From an uncultured Collinsella sp. (GTDB taxonomy: Bacteria; Actinomycetota; Coriobacteriia; Coriobacteriales; Coriobacteriaceae), in contig CABUSH010000006.1 in NCBI GenBank assembly GCA_902494195.1, forward strand, positions 1-64,000: DNA of 64,000 nt, given 5' to 3'. Shown here in pieces: positions 35,741-43,136 of this stretch. A program made the position numbers and the translations under genes. How positions within the stretch are numbered: the stretch's first letter is position 1; each line of letters starts with the position of its first letter. A model generated the notes under the pieces. The model was not told where the DNA came from, ran no database searches, and was given only the letters and a program-made list of their open reading frames with translations.

Positions 35741-35776
35741 CCTAGCGGTCAACTAGGGTATTGTAGTTGTCCTAGG
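35741..35776. promoter_or_regulatory. Nested palindromes upstream of the metal exporter
   Basis: CAACTA (35750-35755) and TAGTTG (35764-35769) form an inverted repeat, itself framed by CCTAG (35741-35745) and CCTAGG (35771-35776). It lies 44-79 nt ahead of the exporter ATG and 93 nt before the exonuclease start. The location suggests a metalloregulator operator, which is a guess. Confidence 0.4.
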
Positions 35777-35868
35777 CGCGATGCCAATAGTTGCCCATGG
35801 CAAACTATCATCTCGCCATAACTCAATGCCACCGAGCCGCGCGACGCGGCCCGTCCAAGGAGCAGTCT

Positions 35869-36837
35869 ATGAACGTTTCACAAGCACTCGAATACGAGCG
35901 CCAGCCGTTTATTCCCATGTTTATCTATGGCGATCACGGCGCCATGGAATCCGAACGTCAGAAAGGCGAAGAGGCCCTCAAGGTGCTCGAGACCGAGTAC
36001 TTTACCGCCGAGGGCGACCCCGGCTTCGACTTTGCCACCGTGCGCGACCTTGCCGATCGCAACCGCGACCTGTGCGACCAGATTGGCGAGGCGCGCCTGC
36101 GCAACGTGACGCCCGCGACGCTTTCGCGCGGCCTGTCCGACGCCGACACCTGCGCCGCCATCGGCAAGATGCAAAAGCGCACTGCCGCGTCCGTCATGCG
36201 CGAGATCCGCGGCGACCGCGACGCGCTCGGCGTCGCCTACGCTCGCAAGCCCATCCAAGGCACGGTGCTGGGCATCGACATCGAGACCACCGGTCGCGCG
36301 CCCGAGCGCGGCTACATCATCAACGTGGGCTGGGAAATCATGGAGCTCACCAGCGACGCCGTGCCGCATGACGCCGAGGCACACTACTGCGGCCTGCCCG
36401 ACATCTATCGCGGCGAGGACGTGCCGCTGTCGAATATCCACCACATCACCTGGGACGACATCGACGGCAAAACGCCCTTCCGCGAGAACAAGGAACTGCA
36501 GAAGCAGCTGCTCAAGCTTATGAAGAAGTACCCGTACATGGCGCATAACGCCGCGTTCGAGGACAGCTGGTTCAAAATTCATCTGGACGGTTACGCCGAG
36601 GCACGCCGCGCCGGCAAGATCATCGTCATCGACTCGCGCCAGATCTGCCGCAGCCTGGATGCCGACGTCCGCTCGCTCCCCCGCGAATCCGCCCCCGCCG
36701 CGCTCGAGAACTGGGCGCGCCGCCGTGGAACCCTCGCCGCCGACGCCAACGAGCAGCATCTGGGCCTGGACGACACCGACCTCATGCTCCGCACCGTCCA
36801 AGCCGAGTTCAACCTCAAGAACCTATTCGCCAAGTAG
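35869..36837 (+). CDS. DEDDh-family 3'-5' exonuclease domain protein
   Basis: 322 residues. Residues ~125-310 form the DnaQ-like nuclease: GIDIETTGR carries the first DE pair, HNAAFEDSWF the second acid, and HLGLDDTDLM the last His/Asp pair. The first ~110 residues are helical with no known domain. It probably trims DNA or RNA ends; it is not the replicative epsilon subunit, which would lack such an N-terminal region. ATG 35869 has AAGGAG 7 nt upstream; the open frame continues upstream without a ribosome site. Confidence 0.8.
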   Translation: MNVSQALEYERQPFIPMFIYGDHGAMESERQKGEEALKVLETEYFTAEGDPGFDFATVRDLADRNRDLCDQIGEARLRNVTPATLSRGLSDADTCAAIGKMQKRTAASVMREIRGDRDALGVAYARKPIQGTVLGIDIETTGRAPERGYIINVGWEIMELTSDAVPHDAEAHYCGLPDIYRGEDVPLSNIHHITWDDIDGKTPFRENKELQKQLLKLMKKYPYMAHNAAFEDSWFKIHLDGYAEARRAGKIIVIDSRQICRSLDADVRSLPRESAPAALENWARRRGTLAADANEQHLGLDDTDLMLRTVQAEFNLKNLFAK

Positions 36838-36854
36838 AAACGCCTGCGACAAAC

Positions 36855-36897
36855 CCCGGCGTAGATCACGAGCGGCCTCGCAGCGGGAACCCCCCCC
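36855..36897 (+). terminator. Stem-loop after the exonuclease gene
   Basis: GCGGCCTCGC and GCGAGGCCGC arms enclose a second pairing of GCGGG with CCCGC across a C-run. The T-tract is poor, so it may act as an mRNA end or attenuator rather than a classic terminator. Confidence 0.5.
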
Positions 36898-37192
36898 CGC
36901 AGCGAGGCCGCCCTACGTTCCACAAATAAATCTGCCATCACAAATTCTGAACCCTCATTTTGAACGATTTCGGCCAATTCCCGACACGTAATTCGTTATC
37001 GGATGGTGATGCATCACTATCAAATGTGCGGCAGTTGAGTAGTTATATGCTATAGCTAAGCTGCGAAAACTTTTATCTAGGGCATACCAACTCATAATTG
37101 CGTCAAGTTTTTGGACAGCATTTGGTTAGACCTCTAAAACGACTTTTTCACTCAGCGCCATCAACACGGCATTAGCTGACACGATATATACC
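36898..37192. other. A/T-rich intergenic stretch before the endonuclease-fold gene
   Basis: About 300 bp with no gene. There is a marked drop in G+C compared with the exonuclease gene, and the composition stays lower through the next gene. No clear ribosome site is seen in front of the following ATG at 37193, so that start is uncertain or the transcript leaderless. Confidence 0.35.
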
Positions 37193-38383
37193 ATGAGTAT
37201 CGTATTGTCACATACCACTGCAAAAGCGGTCTACCAGGCCGCGCATTCGGTGTCTGCGAAAGGCATCGAGTCCTGTAACCCTGCCGCGATTTACGGATCA
37301 TGTCCCACCGGAACGCTCCTTGACGCAGCCGCAGAATGGCTCACCAAACATGATGTTTCCCTCGACGCGAATGATTCCCTCGAGGTGATGGTGTTTGATC
37401 GCAGGAATGCGCGCCATGCAGTGAACTGTCAATGCCACGTTTCTTCAAAACGATTCTCGAACTCACGCTTTATAGAGCTTGAAGATGGCATCTTCATTGT
37501 TGGCGTTGAGCTTTGCGCACTTCAGGCCGCCACCTATCTTCCTTTTCGCGAACTGGTGGAGTACTACTTTGAACTATGCGGCGCTTATTCCCTTGGAACC
37601 GACTCTTCCACCTCCTATACCGAGCGTTTCGCGCTCACCTCGACCGAGAGATTGAAACAGTTCTTTAATTCCATTACCAGATGCGACGGTCTGGCTCTTG
37701 CCCGAAAGGCGATCCAATGTGTGCGCGACGGATGCCGGTCTCCTATGGAAACAGCCTTTGTCATGATGCTAACGCTGCCCAAAAGCGAAGGAGGGCTTGG
37801 TATTAAGGGAATTGAGACCGATTACGAGGTACAGGTCACCGCTGCCGCAAAGAATCTCACGAGACGCAAAAAGTTCTTTATGGATGCGTATCTAAAGAAA
37901 TCTCGCACAGACATTGAATACAACGGTTTTTATCATGACGCGGAAGAAGACCGCGCCATCGATGAGGAGCGCAAGAATGCACTTGCGTCCATGGGGTACG
38001 GAATCATCACCGTCAGTCGTTATTCCTTTATGCATGCCAGCTCTTTCGTTAGGGTCATGGAAGCAATCCAGCGGAAAGAGGGCGTACGCCCCTCGCGTCT
38101 GCCAAAAGACTTTCAAATCATGCAAGAGGACCTGAGACAGTTTGTGCTCAGAAGGTTTATAGAAGAGAAAAAGCGAATTCAGAAGCAGCTTCGCCAGGAT
38201 TCCGAAGATCGTCAACGAATCGACCTCGAAAAAGCAATGCTCGAAGGCACTACGTTGGATGATCCAACGATTAACGAAGCGCCGGCAATCGATGACATGC
38301 AAACAGTCAAAATCGACAGCCCATCATTTGCTCAAACAAGCAGCCTCGCGCCCGAGGGCAGGATCTTCGGGGCCGGAAGCTAG
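37193..38383 (+). CDS. DUF559-like endonuclease-fold protein of unknown role
   Basis: 396 residues. The central-to-C-terminal segment CRSPMETAFVMMLTLP... IETDYEVQVT... RRKKFFMDAYLKKSRTDIEYNGFYHD... DEERKNALASMGYGIITVSR has the E-x(n)-D-x(n)-ExN arrangement and trailing strand of DUF559/VSR-like PD-(D/E)XK nucleases. The N-terminal 180 residues resemble helix-rich heads of similar orphan proteins in this bacterial group. Codon use is A/T-richer than surrounding genes, pointing to recent acquisition. It stands alone without a methyltransferase partner. Catalytic activity is not certain because the canonical lysine is replaced (EYNG). Confidence 0.55.
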   Translation: MSIVLSHTTAKAVYQAAHSVSAKGIESCNPAAIYGSCPTGTLLDAAAEWLTKHDVSLDANDSLEVMVFDRRNARHAVNCQCHVSSKRFSNSRFIELEDGIFIVGVELCALQAATYLPFRELVEYYFELCGAYSLGTDSSTSYTERFALTSTERLKQFFNSITRCDGLALARKAIQCVRDGCRSPMETAFVMMLTLPKSEGGLGIKGIETDYEVQVTAAAKNLTRRKKFFMDAYLKKSRTDIEYNGFYHDAEEDRAIDEERKNALASMGYGIITVSRYSFMHASSFVRVMEAIQRKEGVRPSRLPKDFQIMQEDLRQFVLRRFIEEKKRIQKQLRQDSEDRQRIDLEKAMLEGTTLDDPTINEAPAIDDMQTVKIDSPSFAQTSSLAPEGRIFGAGS

Positions 38384-38736
38384 ACCGGCTAACAAGGTGG
38401 GTACCCTAGCGATGTGCAAAATTGCGAGTATTCAGCAGGGTCGGGTGTCTATCACCCTCGAGTGGATCCAAATGTGAAGCGAAATCACTCTTGCGTGAGA
38501 GCGTTAGGCAACATTTGAGGAAGAACTCATCGGATTAACACCTTAAGATAACTCTTGAACTGCATTATATGACCTGCAATAAATTAACGGACCCCCTATA
38601 GTTGCAGAATACTCCATTTTTTGCACGGCTCAGGGGCACCCACCCCGGCATCGGCTATCAAAACCGCTCAGTCCGGGATCTCGTCCACTATTCCCCATCA
38701 TTTTGTGCAACGAATTACCTGAACGTCATTGACACA
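38384..38736. repeat. Intergenic region with an inverted copy pair of a 24-nt motif
   Basis: GTGCAAAATTGCGAGTATTC (38414 on) followed by AGCA recurs in reverse complement at 38601-38626 (TGCAGAATACTCCATTTTTTGCAC). They are about 165 bp apart and face each other. No gene lies between them. The same type of motif pair could mark ends of a small mobile or dispersed element. Confidence 0.45.
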
Positions 38737-38789
38737 TGAACATACACTCATATAATCGAAAGTAAATTATATGAGCGCATGTTCATATG
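38737..38789. promoter_or_regulatory. ArsR/SmtB-type operator upstream of the metal-resistance operon
   Basis: TGAACATACACTCATATAAT (38737-38756) and ATTATATGAGCGCATGTTCA (38767-38786) are almost perfect inverted arms. The inner box ATGAGCGCATGTTCAT resembles the imperfect 12-2-12 sites of CzrA/CadC-type repressors. It lies 15-65 nt ahead of the arsR start. A related box occurs before the ATPase gene. Confidence 0.75.
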
Positions 38790-38802
38790 AAAGGATATTG
38801 CA

Positions 38803-39168
38803 ATGAGCGTCCACGTTGATGAAACGAAACCCGACATCGAGGCCACCGAACCCGCGATCCCCACCACCTGCTCGCCCGAGGACCTTCCCGACGAGGAGCT
38901 TCTCTACGACCTCGCCGACCTGTTCAAGGTCTTCAGCGACACCACGCGCATCAAGATCCTCTATGCCCTCATGGGCCGCGAGCTCTGCGTGGCAGACATC
39001 GCCGAAGCGACCGAAACCTCGCAGTCCGCGGTGTCGCACCAGCTGCGTACACTCAAGCAGTCGCACCTGGTTAAATTCCGGCGCGACGGGCGCAATATCC
39101 TATACTCGCTCGCCGACGACCACGTCTACACCATGCTCAACCAGGGCATGAGCCACATCTGCGAATAG
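38803..39168 (+). CDS. ArsR/SmtB-family metal-sensing repressor with an alpha-5 site
   Basis: 121 residues. The winged helix is LFKVFSDTTRIKILYALMGRELCVADIAEATETSQSAVSHQLRTLKQSHLVKFRRDGRNILYSL. The C-terminal helix contains DDHVYTMLNQGMSHICE, giving D-x-H-x10-H-x2-E, which matches the zinc-binding alpha-5 ligand spacing of CzrA/SmtB with the last His replaced by Glu. It should release the upstream operator when Zn or a similar metal binds. ATG 38803 has AAAGGA upstream. It is followed by the HMA and P1B ATPase genes. Confidence 0.9.
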   Translation: MSVHVDETKPDIEATEPAIPTTCSPEDLPDEELLYDLADLFKVFSDTTRIKILYALMGRELCVADIAEATETSQSAVSHQLRTLKQSHLVKFRRDGRNILYSLADDHVYTMLNQGMSHICE

Positions 39169-39231
39169 CGACTAACCACGGTACCAGCGCGGCCTGCACC
39201 CAAGCCGCAAATACAGGGAAAGGAACCCACC

Positions 39232-39450
39232 ATGAAAAAGCAGTTCAAGCTCGATGAGATCGACTGCGCCAACTGCGCGCGTAAGCTTCAGGACGAGCTG
39301 GCCAAGCTCGATGGCGTCAAGTCCGTTTCGGTCAACTTTATGACCCAGAAGCTGACGCTCGAGGCCGATGAAGCCGAGTTCGACGAGGTCCTCGACCGCG
39401 TTGTGGAGTTCACCGCCGACGCCGAGCCGGACTGCGAGATCATTCTCTAG
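39232..39450 (+). CDS. Stand-alone heavy-metal-associated (HMA) domain protein
   Basis: 72 residues, one HMA fold. The metal loop is EIDCANCARKLQDEL with the CxxC pair at residues 12-15, followed by the usual VKSVSVNFMTQKLTLE strand. It likely hands soft or transition metal ions to the ATPase encoded next, which lacks this domain. The highly acidic C-terminal strand (EFTADAEPDCEIIL) suits docking to the basic head of the ATPase, an inference. ATG 39232 has AAAGGAA upstream. Confidence 0.9.
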   Translation: MKKQFKLDEIDCANCARKLQDELAKLDGVKSVSVNFMTQKLTLEADEAEFDEVLDRVVEFTADAEPDCEIIL

Positions 39451-39504
39451 CCAAGGTTTACGCCAACCCGCAAGGCCGCGCTTGCCGCGGCCTTTGCTCG
39501 CGAA

Positions 39505-39530
39505 ATTATGTGAGCGAGTGTTCATACATT
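39505..39530. promoter_or_regulatory. Second ArsR-type operator box, upstream of the P1B ATPase gene
   Basis: The sequence ATTATGTGAGCGAGTGTTCA (39505-39524) repeats the core of the box at 38767-38786 (ATTATATGAGCGCATGTTCA, 17 of 20 identical). It precedes the ATPase ATG by ~27 nt, so the same sensor may control the ATPase separately. Confidence 0.7.
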
Positions 39531-39550
39531 CAAATGGGAGGATACGAGTC

Positions 39551-41503
39551 ATGGCCACCGCCGACCCCAAGAAGAAAAAGAAGAAGCGCAAGAAAAAAGA
39601 GTCACTCGAGCATAAGCGCAACCGCATCCTGGTAGCGCTGGGCATTTTTGCCGTGGTGTACGCCCTCGATGAGCTCGGCACCCTCACTGCCGCATTCGGC
39701 ACCCCGGGCGACATCTACGCCAGCTTCGCACTGTTCCTCGTGCCGTTTTTGATTGCCGGCTACGACGTGCTCCAAAAGGCATACAACAACATCCGCCGCG
39801 GCAAGGCGTTCGACGAGAGCTTCCTCATGGCCGTCGCGACCATCGGCGCGTTTGCCATGGTGCTCTTCCCCGATACCGACCCGCACATGGCCGAAGGCGC
39901 TGCCGTCATGCTGTTCTACCAGGTCGGCGAGCTGTTCCAGGCATACGCCGTGGGCAAGAGCCGCAAGTCGATCAGTGCCATGATGGACATCGCGCCCGAC
40001 TATGCTAACGTCGAGCAGCCCGACGGCACGCTCGAGCAGGTCTTCCCCGATGACATCGCCGTCGGCACCGTGATCGTGGTCAAGCCCGGCGAGCGCGTGC
40101 CTATCGACGGCATCATCGTCGAGGGCGAGACGCAGCTCGACACCGCCGCACTCACGGGCGAGTCAGTCCCCCGCCCCGCCAAGTCCGGCGACGATATCAT
40201 CAGCGGCTGCATCAACATGACGGGCCTCATCCACGTGCGCACCACCAAGCCGTTTGGCGAATCCACCGTCGCGCGCGTCCTGGAACTCGTAGAGAATGCC
40301 AGCGAAAAGAAGGCGCGCACCGAGAACTTCATCACGCGCTTCGCCCGCGTCTACACGCCCGCCGTCACCGGCGCGGCCGCGGTGCTCGCGCTTGGCGGCG
40401 GCTTGGTCACCGGCGCCTGGTCCGACTGGATCCTGCGCGGCCTGACCTTCCTGGTCGTCAGCTGCCCGTGCGCGCTCGTGATCAGCGTGCCGCTCAGCTT
40501 CTTTGGCGGCATCGGCGGCGCATCCAAGCTAGGCGTTCTCATCAAGGGTTCTAACTACCTCGAAACGCTCGCCGACGTTGACACCGTCGTCTTTGACAAG
40601 ACGGGCACCCTCACCAACGGCACGTTCTCGGTGGTCGCGGTACACCCCGAGGCCGGCTATACCGAGCAGTCGTTGCTCGAAGTCGCAGCCCTTGCTGAGT
40701 CGTTCTCCGATCACCCCATCGCGCAGTCCGTACGTGTCGCCTACCAGGGCGAGGTCGACCCCAAGCGCGTAAGCGACTCCACCAACGACGCGGGCCATGG
40801 CGTGACGGCAACCATCGACGGCAAGCACGTCGTCGTTGGCAACGCAAAGATGCTCTCCGCGGCCGGAGTCGAAGCGCCCGATTGCGAGGTCGTCGGCACC
40901 ATCCTCCACGTGCTAGTCGATGGCATCTATGCCGGCCACATTGTAATTGCCGACACCATAAAGGCCGATGCCGAGCAGACGATCCGCGACCTGCACGCCG
41001 CCGGCGTCAAGCGCACCGTCATGCTCACGGGCGACCGCGAGGAAGTGGCTGCTGCGGTGGCCAAGCGGCTGGGGCTCGACGAGTTCCACGCGCAGCTGCT
41101 GCCGGGCGACAAGGTCGAGCGTGTTGAAGCGCTGCTGGCAGCCGAATCGGGCAAGGGCAAGCTCGCCTTTGTCGGCGACGGTATCAACGACGCGCCCGTG
41201 CTTACGCGCGCCGATGTTGGCATTGCCATGGGCGCTATGGGTTCTGACGCTGCGATCGAGGCCGCCGATGTCGTGCTCATGGACGACAAGCCGTCCAACA
41301 TTTCCCGCGCGATCCGCGTGGCACGCAAGACCATGACGATCGTCTGGCAGAACATCATCTTTGCGTTGGGCGTTAAGCTGCTGATCCTTGTGCTGGCAGC
41401 GCTGGGCATCGCCAACATGTGGCTTGCCGTGTTCGGCGACGTAGGCGTGGCGATCATCGCCATCCTGAATGCCATGCGCGCGATGGGTGTCAAGAACCTG
41501 TAG
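39551..41503 (+). CDS. P1B-type heavy-metal-translocating ATPase (Zn/Cd/Pb class)
   Basis: 650 residues. TGES actuator motif (ALTGESVPRP), the metal-site SCPCALVISVP, the phosphorylation site FDKTGTLTNG, SDHPIAQS in the nucleotide domain and GDGINDAPVL in the hinge are all present. It would pump metal ions out at the expense of ATP. The usual N-terminal HMA domain is absent; in its place is a Lys-rich head (KKKKKKRKKK). The separate HMA protein is encoded 100 nt upstream. I place the start at ATG 39551 with GGGAGG upstream; the frame is open further upstream through the operator box. Confidence 0.92.
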   Translation: MATADPKKKKKKRKKKESLEHKRNRILVALGIFAVVYALDELGTLTAAFGTPGDIYASFALFLVPFLIAGYDVLQKAYNNIRRGKAFDESFLMAVATIGAFAMVLFPDTDPHMAEGAAVMLFYQVGELFQAYAVGKSRKSISAMMDIAPDYANVEQPDGTLEQVFPDDIAVGTVIVVKPGERVPIDGIIVEGETQLDTAALTGESVPRPAKSGDDIISGCINMTGLIHVRTTKPFGESTVARVLELVENASEKKARTENFITRFARVYTPAVTGAAAVLALGGGLVTGAWSDWILRGLTFLVVSCPCALVISVPLSFFGGIGGASKLGVLIKGSNYLETLADVDTVVFDKTGTLTNGTFSVVAVHPEAGYTEQSLLEVAALAESFSDHPIAQSVRVAYQGEVDPKRVSDSTNDAGHGVTATIDGKHVVVGNAKMLSAAGVEAPDCEVVGTILHVLVDGIYAGHIVIADTIKADAEQTIRDLHAAGVKRTVMLTGDREEVAAAVAKRLGLDEFHAQLLPGDKVERVEALLAAESGKGKLAFVGDGINDAPVLTRADVGIAMGAMGSDAAIEAADVVLMDDKPSNISRAIRVARKTMTIVWQNIIFALGVKLLILVLAALGIANMWLAVFGDVGVAIIAILNAMRAMGVKNL

Positions 41504-41517
41504 CGTTCGTGGGCTGT

Positions 41518-41648
41518 CCGGCCGGGACCGGGCTTGGTTTTGAAAACGTCCTCGCGCATGAGGCCCGTCTTTCCTGCTCCTGCGGAGCAACGGAAAGGCG
41601 GGCCTCGCGCTGTGGAATGTTTTCAAAACCAAACCCGGCCCCGGCCTG
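41518..41648. repeat. Long (~125 bp) imperfect palindrome after the ATPase gene
   Basis: CGGGcTTGGTTTTGAAAAC on the left pairs with GTTTTCAAAACCAAaCCCG on the right. Inside, GAGGCCCGTCTTTCC pairs with GGAAAGGCGGGCCTC, around a short TCC-TGC-GGA tip. It could fold as a long hairpin in either transcript. The rest of the gap to 41782 shows no gene. Confidence 0.7.
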
Positions 41649-41782
41649 CGGTGACGTAGCTGGCAGTTCTTGGGCATCGCTTGCTGGCGGGGTTCCTTTG
41701 CTGAAATGGACTTGGCCGAAAGGGCCGCTGGTCCCGGTCGCTGGTTCGCGCTTTGCGCGAACTCCGCGCTACTGGGGGTTCG

Positions 41783-42172
41783 TTAGGATTCCGCCGCTTG
41801 GCCCGTCGCCTCGCCCCGGTTCAGCATCGCCCTCAGTTTCTCGAAGCTTTCCTCGCTTAGGCAGTGCTCCATGTGGCAGCCCTCTTGCGACGCGACCTCA
41901 GCCGAAACACCCGCATCCTCTAGCAGCCCCACGAAAAAGCAGTGACGCTCCCACATTTGGCGAGCGACCTCCAGACCACGCTCCGTCAGATGAACGTCGC
42001 GCTTGCCCATTTCGACATAGCCGCTGTTCTCCAGCGTCGCCATGGCTTTAGAGACGCTCGCCTTGGTCACACCCAGGTATTCGGCGACGTCGATCGAGCG
42101 CACGATGCCCTGACGTTCCGACAGAACGTAGATCGATTCGAGATAGTCTTCTCCGGATTCACGTAGGGCCAT
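41783..42172 (-). CDS. Short DtxR/MntR-like metal-dependent regulator
   Basis: 129 residues. The N-terminal winged helix (SGEDYLESIYVLSERQGIVRSIDVAEYLGVTKASVSKAMATLENSGYVEM) and dimerisation/metal helix (RHCFFVGLLEDAGVSAEVASQEGCHMEHCLSEESFEKL) are those of the DtxR family; the third SH3-like domain is absent, as in MntR-sized members. E, C, H and E ligands of the metal site are visible. ATG 42172 has AAAGGCGG upstream. Inverted copies of GTTAGCC upstream look like its operator. It faces the ATPase gene, end to end. Confidence 0.88.
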   Translation of the reverse strand: MALRESGEDYLESIYVLSERQGIVRSIDVAEYLGVTKASVSKAMATLENSGYVEMGKRDVHLTERGLEVARQMWERHCFFVGLLEDAGVSAEVASQEGCHMEHCLSEESFEKLRAMLNRGEATGQAAES

Positions 42173-42196
42173 GGGCCGCCTTTCGCGATGATTGCT

Positions 42197-42279
42197 AGTT
42201 AGCCTTTGGATACTTTCCACGGCTAACTTTACCGCAAAAGTTGCCCATGTCTTACTACTTTGCCTAAAAGTTAGCCGTG
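42197..42279. promoter_or_regulatory. Candidate DtxR-family operators
   Basis: CACGGCTAACTTT (42218-42230) and AAAGTTAGCCGTG (42267-42279) are a perfect 13-bp inverted repeat. A third GTTAGCC lies at 42198-42204. All are within 110 nt upstream of the regulator start, consistent with autoregulation. Confidence 0.55.
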
Positions 42280-42359
42280 TTTCACAAAACGTGCGGGACG
42301 AAAACAAAATGGGGACGCCCCGCAAGGAGTGTCCCCAGGTGCCAGGTGCCGGCCCGCAG

Positions 42360-43130
42360 CTACACGAGTCCAAAGTGCTTCGCAGCGTTGTAGATGCCGT
42401 CGTCGTCCACGGCAGTCGTCACATAGGTCGCCGCAGCTTTCACCGTGTCCTGTGCGTTACCCATGGCCACGCTCGTGCCCACGGCGGAAAACATCGATAG
42501 GTCGTTCTCGCCGTCGCCAAAGGCGATCGCCTCGCTCGCGTCGATATCCAGGCGCTCCAGCGTCGCCGCCACACCCAGGTCCTTGCCGCCGTTAGCGGGA
42601 ATAATGTCGCAGAACAGGTCGCACCAGCGCGTGGTGAGCGAATGCGACACGGCATCGGTCACGACATGCTCGTCGGCCGGATCAACAAAGGCGCAAAACT
42701 GGTAGACCGGTGCGTCAAAGGCGTGCTCAAACGGCTCCTCGTGATAGACGATTCCCGCGTTGCTGCCAGCCGTCACCACGCGCTCGGACAGGCGGTTCAC
42801 AAACGAGTTCTCGCCCTGCATGCACAGCGAGTCATAGCACCCCTGCGCCACCTGGTCCACGATCACCGCAACGTCGTCCGGATCGATCGGACAGCTGCGG
42901 TAAACCCCCTCGGCATCAAAGCAGTGCTGACCCGAAAGCGTAATGTACGCATCCCAACCCAGGTCGAACAGCCAATCCGGCATCTGGTAGGTCGGGCGAC
43001 CCGTGGCGATTACGCACGCGATCCCCTGCTCGCGAAAGCTGTCGAGCACCCGCTGCGCCGACGCCGGAATCTGGTGGGTCTTAAAACTCAGCAGCGTGCC
43101 GTCGATATCGAAAAACGCGGCTTTGATCAT
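42360..43130 (-). CDS. HAD-superfamily phosphatase, Cof/YbiV type
   Basis: 256 residues. Motif I AFFDIDGTLLSF at residues 5-16, motif II CVIATGRP near 40, motif III lysine in the PANGGKDLGVAATLERL segment near 180 and motif IV AFGDGENDLSMFSAVG near 203-218, with a C2-type cap between. Probably dephosphorylates sugar phosphates or nucleotides. Its start overlaps the end region of the ABC-F gene by a few bases of spacing, so the two are co-transcribed. Confidence 0.9.
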   Translation of the reverse strand: MIKAAFFDIDGTLLSFKTHQIPASAQRVLDSFREQGIACVIATGRPTYQMPDWLFDLGWDAYITLSGQHCFDAEGVYRSCPIDPDDVAVIVDQVAQGCYDSLCMQGENSFVNRLSERVVTAGSNAGIVYHEEPFEHAFDAPVYQFCAFVDPADEHVVTDAVSHSLTTRWCDLFCDIIPANGGKDLGVAATLERLDIDASEAIAFGDGENDLSMFSAVGTSVAMGNAQDTVKAAATYVTTAVDDDGIYNAAKHFGLV

Positions 43131-43136
43131 CCTCGC

